A stretch of 62,611 nucleotides of DNA from Desulfotruncus alcoholivorax DSM 16058 (GCF_000430885.1 NZ_AUMW01000022.1:1-62611); one strand, 5' to 3'. Counted from the first letter of the stretch, positions 15,416 to 24,099 are shown. The notes: a model not told the origin generated them from the letters alone. Made by a program: numbers and translations.

Positions 15416-15649
15416 TTATTCAGTTTCGCCGGGTTTTTCGGTGGAACCCATAAATAAAGAATGAGCATGCTCAAAGCTCATTTGCATGGCATTAATTCCT
15501 TCTCTTAACGTGCTTAGAGACCGTGTCGTTTGATCAATAATGCCCCTGACGAACCCGAGTTTAACATCGGCGCTCTTGTCAGTGCTAAGTAATAACAGTA
15601 TAAAAATTAAGAACAGGGTATAAGGATTCCTTGTCACTCCATTAGACAA
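15416..15649 (-). CDS. Small membrane-anchored protein, 77 aa
   Basis: The protein has one hydrophobic segment near the start (NPYTLFLIFILLLLS, about residues 8-22) and a helical tail, consistent with a single-pass anchor. It starts with TTG six bases after AGGGGGA. Similar short proteins with an NPYTLFLI-like segment are found in spore-formers, though I cannot name the family. It converges on the ferredoxin gene with a 3-base gap. Confidence 0.55.
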   Translation of the reverse strand: MSNGVTRNPYTLFLIFILLLLSTDKSADVKLGFVRGIIDQTTRSLSTLREGINAMQMSFEHAHSLFMGSTEKPGETE

Positions 15650-15759
15650 TTATTGTCCCCCTTTCACCAGGCAACTTTGTATTTATAATATGCCGGAGAT
15701 ATTTATAGGTGAAAGATAAAAGCCAATTACAGACTGATATTCCGCAGTTTAATATTACC

Positions 15760-15987
15760 TTAGGGGGTAACAAGAGGAATAGCTATAACACGGTCGTTAC
15801 CGCATTGGGGGCAACTAAAAAGATGCCGGCAGTAATTATTTTCAAAACTGAGGTTGAAGTAGGGGCTATAAGGGCCGCTATAATCCGTTACCGGGCCGGT
15901 GTCATGCATAATTGAGCCGCAATTGCACTCAACGGTGAGGGTCTCCATGGAGTTACAAATTACACAGGCGGTTTCCAGGGCAATCAC
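15760..15987 (-). CDS. Cys-rich small protein, possible zinc binding
   Basis: The frame encodes CVICNSMETLTVECNCG near the start and CPQCGNDRVIAIPL near the end, i.e. two CxxC pairs plus CNC, which suggests a zinc-ribbon-like fold. The start is uncertain: the frame opens with GTG at 15987, inside the AGGAGTG ribosome site, so the real start may be the ATT or CTG just downstream. The opposite-strand frame at this place has no such motif and was discarded. Function unknown. Confidence 0.55.
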   Translation of the reverse strand: MIALETACVICNSMETLTVECNCGSIMHDTGPVTDYSGPYSPYFNLSFENNYCRHLFSCPQCGNDRVIAIPLVTP

Positions 15988-16068
15988 TCCTAACTTGTAT
16001 TTTGTCAGGCCGGGATGGTTATATCATTTCCCGGCTTTTTATATTTTGCCCGGGTTAAGGTTAATAAT

Positions 16069-16099
16069 AAAAAAACCTGCGGTTTTCGCAGGTTTTTTA
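16069..16099 (-). terminator. Terminator of the thiolase operon (minus strand)
   Basis: AAACCTGC pairs with GCAGGTTT around TTTTC/GAAAA-type loop bases, with T-runs on both sides. On the minus strand it lies just past the stop of the gene at 16107 and would end the thl-hbd unit. Confidence 0.8.
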
Positions 16100-16106
16100 T
16101 GGCTGA

Positions 16107-16451
16107 TCAGGTGCAGATATCCTCCAGCAGTCTAAGTTTAAGCACTTTGCCGCTTGGCGATTTGGGAATTCTGGGAACAAATTTTACAGAGACGGGCAAA
16201 TTCTCCTGTTCCAATTGTCCGCTTTGGGTTAAAAATTTCATGATCGCCTCTTCAGTTAAATCAGCATGACGTGGTACGATAAATGCTACGAGTGTCTCGT
16301 GACCTTTTTCCTCGGGAATGAAAAACGCTGCCACCTCTTCAACACCGGGATGCTCATATAAAGCATTTTCCAGTTGCCGCATGGCAAACCTGTGGCTGGC
16401 AACCGGGGTAAATTCATTCTCCTGGGGGTTCAGCCTTTGATTGTCCTCCAT
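16107..16451 (-). CDS. Stand-alone C-terminal domain of an AMP-forming acyl-CoA synthetase
   Basis: The 114-aa protein corresponds only to the small mobile C-terminal domain of the adenylate-forming family. It shows LENALYEHPGVEEVAAFFIPEEKGHETLVAFIV and ends with PRIPKSPSGKVLKLRL, which includes the Lys used for adenylation (GK motif). No adenylation core precedes it within the frame or nearby upstream on this strand. It has its own ribosome site (GGAGGGGAG upstream of ATG). It could work in trans with a core protein or be a remnant. It lies downstream of hbd, separated by a dispersed repeat. Confidence 0.8.
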   Translation of the reverse strand: MEDNQRLNPQENEFTPVASHRFAMRQLENALYEHPGVEEVAAFFIPEEKGHETLVAFIVPRHADLTEEAIMKFLTQSGQLEQENLPVSVKFVPRIPKSPSGKVLKLRLLEDICT

Positions 16452-16506
16452 GTATCTCCCCTCCTGGATAGAGCTGATAAGTTATTTAATAATTACCATT
16501 TTCAGG

Positions 16507-16585
16507 CATTCAGAATTCAGTGGTCAGAATTCAGAATGCTTCGCGACGCTAAACCGTTCTTTCATACTGACTACTGACTCCTGAG
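16507..16585. repeat. CAGAATTCAG/CTGACTCCTGA dispersed repeat
   Basis: The left arm has two CAGAATTCAG units and the right arm has ACTGACTACTGACTCCTGAG, in inverted relation. The same family occurs at 21139-21241 and at 31539-31651. No coding potential. Confidence 0.75.
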
Positions 16586-16593
16586 TGGTTACA

Positions 16594-17442
16594 TTAATAC
16601 TTGTAAAAACCACGACCGGTTTTCCTGCCTAAATGCCCCGCTCTTACCAGCTTACGCAGCAGGGGGCACGGGCGGTATTTTGAATCACCGGTTTCATTAT
16701 AAAGGGTCTCACAAACCATAAGCAGTGTGTCCAGGCCGATCAAATCCGAAAGGGCCAGGGGGCCGATGGGGTGGTTGGCGCCCAGCTGCATACCTTTGTC
16801 AATATCTTCAGCTGAGGCTACCCCTTCCATTAATACAAACATGGCTTCGTTAAGCATGGGTACAAGAATGCGGTTGACGGCAAACAACGGCGCTTCGTTT
16901 ACCATTATCGGCTCTTTGCCCATTTTGCGGACCAGTTCCCGGGTAACCTCCACTGTTTCATCATCTGTCTCGGCAGCCCTGATGATTTCTACCAGTTTCA
17001 TAACCGGTACCGGGTTAAAGAAATGCATCCCGATGAATTTATTGGGCATGCTTGTTACTGCGGCCATCTCCGTTACACTTAAACCGGAGGTGTTGGAGGC
17101 AAAAATTGTTTGGGGTTTGCAGATTTTATCCAACTCGCGATAAAGTTCTTTTTTTAATTCCATTTTTTCAATAATTGCTTCGATAACAAAATCGCATTCA
17201 GCCAGGTCTTCCAATTTAGTTGTGCACTTTATCCGTCCCATCAGTGCATCTGCCTGTTCCTGGCTCATTTTTTGTTTGCTTACACTGCGGGCCAGGTTTT
17301 TTTCAATTACGGACCTGCCGCGGTTGACAAACTCCTCGGTAACATCCCTCATTATCACCTCGTAGCCGGCAGCGGCCGAAACCTGGGCGATCCCGGCTCC
17401 CATGGTGCCGGCCCCGACAACACCGATAGCTTTTAATGACAT
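16594..17442 (-). CDS. hbd: 3-hydroxybutyryl-CoA dehydrogenase
   Basis: The 282-aa NAD-dependent enzyme interconverts 3-hydroxyacyl-CoA and 3-ketoacyl-CoA. It has the dinucleotide-binding GVVGAGTMGAGIAQV at the start, SNTSGL near residue 117, the catalytic His in GMHFFNPVPVMKLVEI near residue 138 and NRILVPMLNEA near residue 187. I chose the ATG with GGGAGG nine bases upstream; a longer frame would overlap the thiolase gene. It follows the thiolase with a 2-base gap, so the two are cotranscribed, as in butyrate or beta-oxidation clusters. A crotonase gene is absent here. Confidence 0.92.
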   Translation of the reverse strand: MSLKAIGVVGAGTMGAGIAQVSAAAGYEVIMRDVTEEFVNRGRSVIEKNLARSVSKQKMSQEQADALMGRIKCTTKLEDLAECDFVIEAIIEKMELKKELYRELDKICKPQTIFASNTSGLSVTEMAAVTSMPNKFIGMHFFNPVPVMKLVEIIRAAETDDETVEVTRELVRKMGKEPIMVNEAPLFAVNRILVPMLNEAMFVLMEGVASAEDIDKGMQLGANHPIGPLALSDLIGLDTLLMVCETLYNETGDSKYRPCPLLRKLVRAGHLGRKTGRGFYKY

Positions 17443-17444
17443 AT

Positions 17445-18626
17445 TTATACCTCCCTTTCCACGATCAGGGCAACTCCCATACCTCCGCCGACACATAGGG
17501 AGGCCAGCCCGTAGCGAGCGTTGCGCCTGGCCATCTCATTTAGTAAAGTGACTGTGATCCTGGCGCCGGTGCAGCCAACCGGGTGACCAAGACCCACACC
17601 GCTGCCGTTGACGTTAACAATGTCACGGTTCAAATCCAACAATTTTTCGCAGGCTAAATATTGGGCGGCAAAAGCTTCATTTAGTTCAATCAAGTCAATA
17701 TCGGCCAGTGTAAGGTTGGCTCTCTGCAAGGCCTTCTTGATAGCCGGCACCGGGCCGTAGCCCATGAGGTCGGGTTCAACTCCCGCCCTGGCGTGACTGA
17801 CTATTCTGGCCAGCGGTTTAAGGCCTTTTTGACGCGCTTTTTCTTCGGACATCAGTATAACTGCCGCTGCGGCGTCATTTAGTCCTGATGCGTTACCCGC
17901 TGTTACCGTGCCATTTTTTCTGAAAGCGGGAGGTAGTTTGGAAAGTTTGGCCAGGCTTATGTCAGCCCTGGGGTGCTCATCCCTGTCCACCATGACCGGG
18001 TCACCCTTGCGCTGGGGCACAGGAACCGGAATTATTTCTTCCGCGAAGTAGCCTTTATTAATGGCGTTGATAGCGTTTTGATGGCTGCGGAATGCTATGA
18101 TATCCTGCTCTTCTCTGGATATTCCATATTTGTCCGCCAGGCGTTCTGCAGTTTCACCCATCAGGATTTTATGAATTGGGTCAGTTAAGGTTTCCCATAA
18201 TGCATCGGTTATTTGCCCGTGCTGAAGGCGCATGCCCCAGCGTGCTTGTTTTAGTAAAAAAGGAGCGGTGCTCATACTTTCGGTCCCACCAGCCAGTACG
18301 ATTTCCGAGTCGCCGGTCTGTATTTGCTGACACCCGGAAATAATGGCCTGAAGACCTGATGCACATTGCCTTTGAATGGTCATGCCGGTAACATTATCAG
18401 GCAGGCCGGCCATAAGCGCGGCTGTACGTCCTACGTTGGGCTCCTCGCTGCTCTGCACACAACAACCCAGGATGACATCATCAATCTCTCCGGCTTCTAT
18501 CCCAGCCCTTTTGATTACTTCTTTTATCGCCACTACAGCCAGGTTGCCGGCCGTTACCGTCCGCAGTGAACCACCAAAATCACCGATTGGTGTACGGGCA
18601 CCAGCGACTATTACCACGTCCCGCAT
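17445..18626 (-). CDS. thl: Acetyl-CoA C-acetyltransferase (thiolase)
   Basis: The 393-aa enzyme condenses or cleaves acetoacetyl-CoA and longer ketoacyl-CoA. It shows the active-site Cys in RQCASGLQAI near residue 88, NGTVTAGNASGLNDAAAA near 243, NEAFAAQ near 343 and the second Cys with HPVGCTGAR near 375. The chosen ATG follows AAGGAGG by nine bases; the frame itself extends 13 codons further without a site. It is first in a unit with hbd and then the AMP-binding C-domain gene. Confidence 0.93.
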   Translation of the reverse strand: MRDVVIVAGARTPIGDFGGSLRTVTAGNLAVVAIKEVIKRAGIEAGEIDDVILGCCVQSSEEPNVGRTAALMAGLPDNVTGMTIQRQCASGLQAIISGCQQIQTGDSEIVLAGGTESMSTAPFLLKQARWGMRLQHGQITDALWETLTDPIHKILMGETAERLADKYGISREEQDIIAFRSHQNAINAINKGYFAEEIIPVPVPQRKGDPVMVDRDEHPRADISLAKLSKLPPAFRKNGTVTAGNASGLNDAAAAVILMSEEKARQKGLKPLARIVSHARAGVEPDLMGYGPVPAIKKALQRANLTLADIDLIELNEAFAAQYLACEKLLDLNRDIVNVNGSGVGLGHPVGCTGARITVTLLNEMARRNARYGLASLCVGGGMGVALIVEREV

Positions 18627-18682
18627 AACAAATAGACCTCCTTTTAGGTGCGTTTGTCTAATCAATTGCTTAATTATTCTTC

Positions 18683-18820
18683 TTAATTTTCAGAAAGTCC
18701 TTCTTTTCTAATAATTTTAAAATTGCGAAAACTTCGACTGGCTTGAATGATGAAAACACCGGTTGGACCTTTAAGATGGCCCCCCATGACGCTGAGGCGG
18801 TACCAGTGATCATTTTGCAA
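18683..18820 (-). CDS. Possible 45-aa protein coupled to the VanZ-like gene
   Basis: A TTG directly after the VanZ stop (TAATTG) opens a 45-codon frame with balanced composition (DHWYRLSVMGGHLKGPTG, then a basic FRNFKIIRKEG tail). A weak GGTGA lies just upstream. Coding is plausible but not shown; another minus-strand frame of similar length overlaps it. No family is recognised. Confidence 0.35.
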   Translation of the reverse strand: MQNDHWYRLSVMGGHLKGPTGVFIIQASRSFRNFKIIRKEGLSEN

Positions 18821-19198
18821 TTATTCACCAGCTTGTTTTCTATTCTTTCGCATAACTAAGAAATAATTGATCGTAAGGGCTATTGCTGCACCCAATAGAT
18901 CCCTAAGTAGATCATGCACATCAGGTGTCCTGGTCGGCACAAAATACTGGTGAATTTCGTCGCTGATGCCGTAAAACAGGCATAGTAGAAATGTTGCAAG
19001 ATAAGGGCGGGGGAATTTATTTAGCCGCAAGGGCCAAAGAACCAGCCAGGCCAGAATGAAATAGGCCAGTATATGGCCCGGGTTGAAATCTTTAATAAAA
19101 GGAAACATAGAACCAAGTTCTTCTCCTGTCCTCCCGGACAGGTAATAAATGAAAGCCATCCAGACTATGGCGGGAAACCAGTAAAACAACAGCTCCAC
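18821..19198 (-). CDS. VanZ-like membrane protein
   Basis: The 125-aa protein has four predicted membrane segments and the VanZ-family features: a short WMAFIYYLS first segment, the HILAYFILAWL segment with its conserved His, and SDEIHQYFVPTRTPDVHDLLRDLLGA near residue 80, where Asp/Glu and the FVP-R-D motif are family hallmarks. It starts with GTG overlapping an AAGGAGTG site. The role is unknown; family members have been linked to teicoplanin resistance. It is divergent from lspA. Confidence 0.85.
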   Translation of the reverse strand: MELLFYWFPAIVWMAFIYYLSGRTGEELGSMFPFIKDFNPGHILAYFILAWLVLWPLRLNKFPRPYLATFLLCLFYGISDEIHQYFVPTRTPDVHDLLRDLLGAAIALTINYFLVMRKNRKQAGE

Positions 19199-19283
19199 TC
19201 CTTTTTACCTGATCGGCGGTTTTTTTGCCCTTAACATGTGGTATTATATCATGTAGTTGCTACTTTCGGGAGGGATAAAGGTT

Positions 19284-19751
19284 TTGCGGTTTGTGGCGAT
19301 TAGCTTGTTAACGCTTTTGGTTGACCAGATTTCCAAGTATGTTATAACAACCACTATGCTGCAGGGGCAATCCATTGCGGTACTGTCTCCGGTTTTTTTT
19401 ATGACATATATCTTAAACCCCGGGGCGGCTTTTGGACTACTGGCCAATAAAACAGGGTTTTTAATCGTTGTATCAATTATTGTAGTAATAGGGATAATGG
19501 CTGGATATAGATATCTGCCCAGGGAGCGAGTTTGGGCCCACATAGCGCTTGGTTTAATATCCGGTGGCGCGCTTGGCAATCTAATTGACCGGATTCGCAT
19601 TGGACGGGTGATAGATTTTTTAGATTTTCGGGTTTGGCCGGTGTTTAACCTGGCAGATACAGCCATTGTAATTGGCGCGCTGCTGCTGATTTTGGATGTC
19701 TGGCGAAAAGATAGCGAGGAAAAGCAAAGGGTTGATACTGGTGCGAAATAA
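19284..19751 (+). CDS. lspA: Lipoprotein signal peptidase (signal peptidase II)
   Basis: The 155-aa membrane protease removes signal peptides from prolipoproteins. It has four membrane segments, VDQISKYV near residue 17, and the two catalytic Asp motifs: GNLIDRIRIGRVIDF and FNLADTAI near residues 100 and 128. The TTG at 19284 is chosen since GGGAGGG lies nine bases upstream; an earlier in-frame TTG at 19257 would put that site in the coding sequence. It overlaps rluD by 11 bases, the same pairing as in Bacillus. Confidence 0.92.
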   Translation: MRFVAISLLTLLVDQISKYVITTTMLQGQSIAVLSPVFFMTYILNPGAAFGLLANKTGFLIVVSIIVVIGIMAGYRYLPRERVWAHIALGLISGGALGNLIDRIRIGRVIDFLDFRVWPVFNLADTAIVIGALLLILDVWRKDSEEKQRVDTGAK

Positions 19752-20691
19752 TGAGATTTTCCATGTCGACAATGACGGGGCTGGCCGGCGATTAGATGTT
19801 TACTTAGCTTCGTCCGGTGATAATCTTAGCCGTTCATATATTCAAAAATTAATCGGTGAGGGATTGATTAAGGTCAATGGCGCGGAAGCGAGGGCTAATT
19901 ACCGTTTAAAGGAAGGCGACGAAATTGCGGTGGAAATACCTCCGCCTGCGGAACTCCACGTGCTGCCCGAACAAATTGAACTGGATATATACTATGAGGA
20001 CCCGGATGTGATAGTAATTAACAAGCCTAGAGGTATGGTTGTGCACCCTGCGGAAGGTAACTTTTCCGGAACTGTAGTTAATGCGTTGCTATTTCACTGC
20101 CGGGATCTTTCAGGTATCAACGGGGTGCTCAGGCCAGGCATTGTCCATCGCATTGATAAAGATACCTCGGGGCTTTTGATGGCAGCCAAGAATGACCTGG
20201 CCCACGAGCTGCTGGCGGAACAGTTGAAGGAACATACCGTAACCCGGGGCTACCTTGCGCTGGTCCACGGATCAATGCGATATGACCAGGGTGTTATTAA
20301 CGCACCCATCGGCCGGGACCCCAGGGATAGAAAAAAGATGGCCGTCACCAGCCGTAACTCAAAAAATGCCATTACCCATTACAGGGTCCTGGACAGAGCA
20401 GGTAATTATACCTTTTTAGAACTGCGCCTGGAAACAGGACGTACCCACCAGATCAGGGTTCATTTAGCCCATATCGGCCACCCGTTGGTGGGCGATACAC
20501 GCTACGGGCCGGCACGACCCCATTTCGGCCTGGAAGGCCAGTTTTTACACGCATACCTGTTAGGGTTTATACACCCTCGCGAAAATTGTTATCTGGAGTT
20601 CAAAGCGCCGCTTCCCTGTGTGCTTTTGGAGGTACTTAAATCGTTAGACCTGGATAAATCACTTGAAAAAGTTTATCGTTTCCAAAAATAA
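19741..20691 (+). CDS. rluD: RluD-family 23S rRNA pseudouridine synthase
   Basis: The 316-aa protein has an N-terminal S4 RNA-binding domain (RRLDVYLASSGDNLSRSYIQKLI) and a pseudouridine synthase core with the catalytic Asp in IVHRIDKDTSGLLMAAK near residue 138, followed by GRTHQIRVHLAHIGHPLVGD. It is expected to modify 23S rRNA positions in helix 69. The GTG at 19741 overlaps the lspA end and has AAAGGG upstream; longer starts run deep into lspA. It overlaps the convergent DUF441 gene by 33 bases. Confidence 0.9.
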   Translation: MRNNEIFHVDNDGAGRRLDVYLASSGDNLSRSYIQKLIGEGLIKVNGAEARANYRLKEGDEIAVEIPPPAELHVLPEQIELDIYYEDPDVIVINKPRGMVVHPAEGNFSGTVVNALLFHCRDLSGINGVLRPGIVHRIDKDTSGLLMAAKNDLAHELLAEQLKEHTVTRGYLALVHGSMRYDQGVINAPIGRDPRDRKKMAVTSRNSKNAITHYRVLDRAGNYTFLELRLETGRTHQIRVHLAHIGHPLVGDTRYGPARPHFGLEGQFLHAYLLGFIHPRENCYLEFKAPLPCVLLEVLKSLDLDKSLEKVYRFQK

Positions 20692-21111
20692 TGCAGTCAG
20701 GCCGGCTGCCATCAAAGGGCCAACGGGGATACCCCCCAAAAAGACAATGCCGAATACAGATCCTATCAGAAGGCCGAAGATTAATTCCGGATCAATTTGC
20801 AGCAGCTGCAGCCCCTCACCGTTTAAATGTGTCGCCAGTGCCCCTCCGATTATCGCCAGTACACCAGGTAGCGACGTGAAAGTCATTAAAAGGTCCTTTT
20901 CACTAATCTCACCTTTGGCCGCAGGTACCAGAATAGACAGTAACAATAACAACAGGCCCGCTTCGAGGCCCCTTTTTTCAAGCAAGGGTAAAATAAAATT
21001 TAAGTTGGCGAATTTAACAATCAGCAATACGCAGGCGGCGGTGGCAATTAAGTTGGAGCGGGCAATAATTCCTATGAGGAGCAGAGCGACCAAGATGGGA
21101 ACTCCGTTCAT
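20659..21111 (-). CDS. DUF441 (UPF0756) membrane protein
   Basis: The 150-aa protein is almost wholly hydrophobic with four membrane segments and shows the family pattern: AACVLLIVKFANLNFILPLLEKRG near residue 25, SLPGVLAIIGGALATHLNGEG near residue 85, and FGIVFLGGIPVGPLMAAGLTAL near the end. The function of this family is unknown. It starts with ATG after GGCGAG. It ends inside the 3' end of rluD on the other strand. Confidence 0.85.
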   Translation of the reverse strand: MNGVPILVALLLIGIIARSNLIATAACVLLIVKFANLNFILPLLEKRGLEAGLLLLLLSILVPAAKGEISEKDLLMTFTSLPGVLAIIGGALATHLNGEGLQLLQIDPELIFGLLIGSVFGIVFLGGIPVGPLMAAGLTALFLETINFFK

Positions 21112-21138
21112 TTCACTCGCCTCGCTTTATTGTTTAAG

Positions 21139-21241
21139 TGTTACTGTTCAGAATTCAGGAGTCAGAATTCAGTAGTCAGAATGTTCCAAGACCGGTGCTC
21201 TCATTACTGACTTCTGACTCCTGACTCTTGAGCAGTTACAG
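21139..21241. repeat. CAGAATTCAG/CTGACTCCTGA dispersed repeat
   Basis: Left arm with GTTACTG and two GAATTCAG units, right arm with CTGACTTCTGACTCCTGACT and CAGTTAC; the terminal GTTACTG/CAGTTAC are inverted. Same family as 16507 and 31539. Confidence 0.8.
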
Positions 21242-21310
21242 ATGCTGAATAGTTACGTTTATGTGTTAATATATGCCACCACCGTTATACGTATTACCAA
21301 TTACAGGTAT

Positions 21311-22132
21311 TTACACGTCGATATCTTTACTGCTGGTTACAATTTGCAGGGTATCCGCACGCAGTCCCACCCTGAGTGCTTCAACTGCCAGGACTTCCTG
21401 GGGCTGGATATTACCCAGATTGACATTAGGCCCGAACTTTTCAATCAGGTACTGCTGCTGGTTTTTAAGCGGTGCCTCCCAGATTATCAGCGCCGGGTCG
21501 TCAATATGCTCCAGTAGTATTTCTAAATCTTTTCCCGCCATCTGCCCGTTTTGGTCGTACAGGCCGACGTTCATCCCGCATTCTCTGCCTTCCATGATTA
21601 CTTTGTAGGAACCTATTTCCAGATCCCTCATAGCCTGGGCGGCCAGCGCATGAACTGACAATTCGGGTCCGTTATTTTTCTTGCCGACCTCAGTTAATAC
21701 TCTAAAATCCATTTCAGCCGCCATGATAATTGCTTGCTCTCTCACCTCCTGGCTGATAAAAACTGTTCCGTCGCTTATCTCAACGGCAGTAAATCCCAGG
21801 GACTTGCACTTGCTAAGGAATTCCCTAATTTTATTCTGCATAATGGCTACTTCCATAAAGGTACCACCGGGATATATTTCAATATCGTAAGACCGCGCCA
21901 GTTGAATCTTTTCCTCGAGTGTGCCGGCCGCGTATAGCGCCGGTGTTCCAAAGCCAAGTTTGATAAAATCTATGTGCTCATAATTAATTTGCAGCAGGTC
22001 CCGCGTCTCACCAATCCCCATACCTTTATCAATGACCATGGTTAAACCGCAATCCCTTGGCTTAGTTTGCCTCCCTCCGAGTGGGAACGCAATTATATCC
22101 CGCCAGGAAGATGTCGACTCTTGACCGGACAA
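21311..22132 (-). CDS. comA: Phosphosulfolactate synthase-like protein (ComA family)
   Basis: The 273-aa protein matches the ComA fold, a TIM barrel that adds sulfite to phosphoenolpyruvate to form phosphosulfolactate. It has GLTMVIDKGMGIGE near residue 30, HIDFIKLGFGTPALY near 55, EIYPGGTFMEVA near 90, AVEISDGT near 120 and LTEVGKKNNGPE near 150. In archaea this starts coenzyme M synthesis; in Bacillus a homologue makes sulfolactate for spores. I prefer the TTG at 22132, which follows AAGGAG by eight bases, over a GTG seven codons earlier that has no site. ComB and ComC are not nearby. Confidence 0.85.
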   Translation of the reverse strand: MSGQESTSSWRDIIAFPLGGRQTKPRDCGLTMVIDKGMGIGETRDLLQINYEHIDFIKLGFGTPALYAAGTLEEKIQLARSYDIEIYPGGTFMEVAIMQNKIREFLSKCKSLGFTAVEISDGTVFISQEVREQAIIMAAEMDFRVLTEVGKKNNGPELSVHALAAQAMRDLEIGSYKVIMEGRECGMNVGLYDQNGQMAGKDLEILLEHIDDPALIIWEAPLKNQQQYLIEKFGPNVNLGNIQPQEVLAVEALRVGLRADTLQIVTSSKDIDV

Positions 22133-22157
22133 ATATATCAACTCCTTTTCCACGTGG

Positions 22158-22183
22158 ACACCCGCTTGCCATGAGGCGGGTGT
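22158..22183. other. Hairpin upstream of the ComA-like gene
   Basis: ACACCCGC and GCGGGTGT form a perfect 8-bp stem with a ten-base loop, about 25 bases before the ComA-like start. Neither strand has a clear U-run. It could be a leader hairpin or an operator; the rest of 22184-22350 shows nothing distinct. Confidence 0.45.
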
Positions 22184-22350
22184 ATTCGGTTCACCTCCCG
22201 TGATTAAGTGGGAAAAGGGTTAATGTCCATCTGATTAAAGTTATTCACAAAAATATTGATTGGTTACCCCTGCCGACCTGCCAAAATACGGATCTCCAAC
22301 GTATCTAAAATTGACGGGTTAAGCCGCGCCAAAAAAAACATAGGGGAGTG

Positions 22351-23988
22351 ATGTTTTTGAAAGGGAAGTTTAAGTATCTTTGCGGAGGAGTCCTAATGGT
22401 GGCGGTGCTGTCGCTGTCCGTGTTAACCGCCCCGCCTAGTGCTCTGGCCAAGGGGAAAAAGGTTCCGCCGGGGCAGGCCAAAAAAATTAATTTTCAGGTT
22501 ATGAACGACATCAGGAACCACTGGTCTGTTGAGCCGGTAACGGCATTGCAAAAGGAAGGCATTATTAAAGGCTATTCCGATGGTAATTTTTACCCGCAGA
22601 ATGAAGTAAGCCGGTGTGAGGGCCTGGTTATGGTGATGAGAGCACTGAACCAGGAAGGGGGTACCCCCAGCAAGGAAGCGCTTAAAGCCGCCGCAGATTG
22701 CCCGGACTGGGCCAAAAATACAGTGGCCCTTGCCATTGACAAAGGGATAATTACCGGGCAGGAAGCTGAGGACCTTGATTTCAGCAAGCCCGCTTTAAGA
22801 TATGAGGTGGCGGTTTGGCTGGGACGGGCGCAAAACGGTAATGTTTCAACAGGTAATCTAACATTTGCCGACTCTGGAAAAATTCCCGACTATGCCAAGA
22901 AATACGTGGCTTTTATGGCCAAAAACAGAATTATCAACGGCTACCCGGGAAATATGTTCGGCCCGTTGAATTCGGTTAAAAGAGCCGAGATTGCAGCGAT
23001 GCTGTTCAGGTGCCAAAACATGTTTTCGCTTAAAAACCAATTTGGCTATGTTAGAGGAGAAGTTAAGGACATCCTTCCCAGCGCCCCCGCCTTTATCGTT
23101 TTAGCTGTCGGCGACGGTGACAATGCTGGGGAGATGATGATTCAGGTTGCTGATGACGCCGCCATTTTTGTGGACGGTGTTGCGGCAGAGCTGGGTGACA
23201 TTAAAGAAGGCGAATCTGTAACGGTAGTGCTGAATCCGGCCCGCAAAGCTATTGTTATATCGGTAAAAGACGGGGAAAACAATAATGACAGTGAAAGTAA
23301 TGCACCGAAAATTGCAGGACTTAGCCCCAAAGACGGTGCCAAGGATGTAGAAATCGGCCTGAAGCAATTAGTGGCAACTTTCAATGAAAATATCCGGGCT
23401 GTAAATTCCGAGAGTGACGTGGGGTCCAAAATTGTAGTTACCAATGAAACTGGGAATAAAACAGTGGAAATTAAGGATATAGATATAAGCGGTAAGGAAT
23501 TGACCATTGAGTTGGTCAATGGGCTTAATGCCGGCTGCGAATATACCGTTTACATCCCGCCCGGCGTAATTATAGGCGAAGACGGAAATAGTTTTGACGG
23601 TGTTGACGACAGCGATTGGAATTTCACCACCGCTGAGGAAGAAGACAATACCGCCCCGGACATTAATAGCTTGGACCCTGAAGACAACGATGATGTTTTA
23701 GGGGATGTCCATGAGCTCACTGCTAAATTTGACGAGAATGTGCAATGGGCCGGCGGCAACGATGTAAATGCCGGTAAAATAATCATTTTCAAGGACAACA
23801 CTGAGATAACCCCAGATGATATTAAACTAAATGATAACGAATTAGTTATTAATTTTGACGAAGCTTTGTCAAAAGGTGAATATAGCGTTATTATTCCCAG
23901 CGGTATTATAGAAGATGAGGCTGGCAACAGCTTTAAAGGAATAGGAATTAATGGTTGGAATTTTGAGATTAAGGCTGCCCTTGCCTGA
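22351..23988 (+). CDS. Secreted S-layer homology (SLH) protein with Ig-like domains
   Basis: The 545-aa protein has an N-terminal signal peptide (basic FLKGKFKY, hydrophobic core, cleavage likely after SALA), three SLH domains (about residues 50-100, 110-155 and 165-215, with HWSVEPVTALQKEGIIKGY and IINGYPGNMFGP), a linker, and two Big_5/Ig-like domains near the end (each with a D-W-NF ending). SLH domains bind pyruvylated secondary wall polymer, so the protein is probably tethered to the cell wall. ATG at 22351 is close behind AGGGGAG; a TTG at 22357 has better spacing. It stands alone. Confidence 0.88.
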   Translation: MFLKGKFKYLCGGVLMVAVLSLSVLTAPPSALAKGKKVPPGQAKKINFQVMNDIRNHWSVEPVTALQKEGIIKGYSDGNFYPQNEVSRCEGLVMVMRALNQEGGTPSKEALKAAADCPDWAKNTVALAIDKGIITGQEAEDLDFSKPALRYEVAVWLGRAQNGNVSTGNLTFADSGKIPDYAKKYVAFMAKNRIINGYPGNMFGPLNSVKRAEIAAMLFRCQNMFSLKNQFGYVRGEVKDILPSAPAFIVLAVGDGDNAGEMMIQVADDAAIFVDGVAAELGDIKEGESVTVVLNPARKAIVISVKDGENNNDSESNAPKIAGLSPKDGAKDVEIGLKQLVATFNENIRAVNSESDVGSKIVVTNETGNKTVEIKDIDISGKELTIELVNGLNAGCEYTVYIPPGVIIGEDGNSFDGVDDSDWNFTTAEEEDNTAPDINSLDPEDNDDVLGDVHELTAKFDENVQWAGGNDVNAGKIIIFKDNTEITPDDIKLNDNELVINFDEALSKGEYSVIIPSGIIEDEAGNSFKGIGINGWNFEIKAALA

Positions 23989-24060
23989 TAAAAAGTAAAC
24001 TTGCTCAAATTTCTAAATTTAAAAAATAGTCTTCAGACTTGTGTCACATTTTTGCCAGAG

Positions 24061-24099
24061 TGCGCCACATAACCTGGACGGGTAATGTGGCGCAATTTT
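24061..24099 (+). terminator. Terminator of the SLH gene
   Basis: A perfect 10-bp stem, TGCGCCACAT with ATGTGGCGCA, is followed by AATTTTA. The T-run is short but the stem is strong. Confidence 0.65.

Noticed and set aside
15709-15915. Plus-strand frame opposite the Cys-rich gene
   Set aside because: No ribosome site and no motif; the minus-strand frame has clear CxxC pairs.
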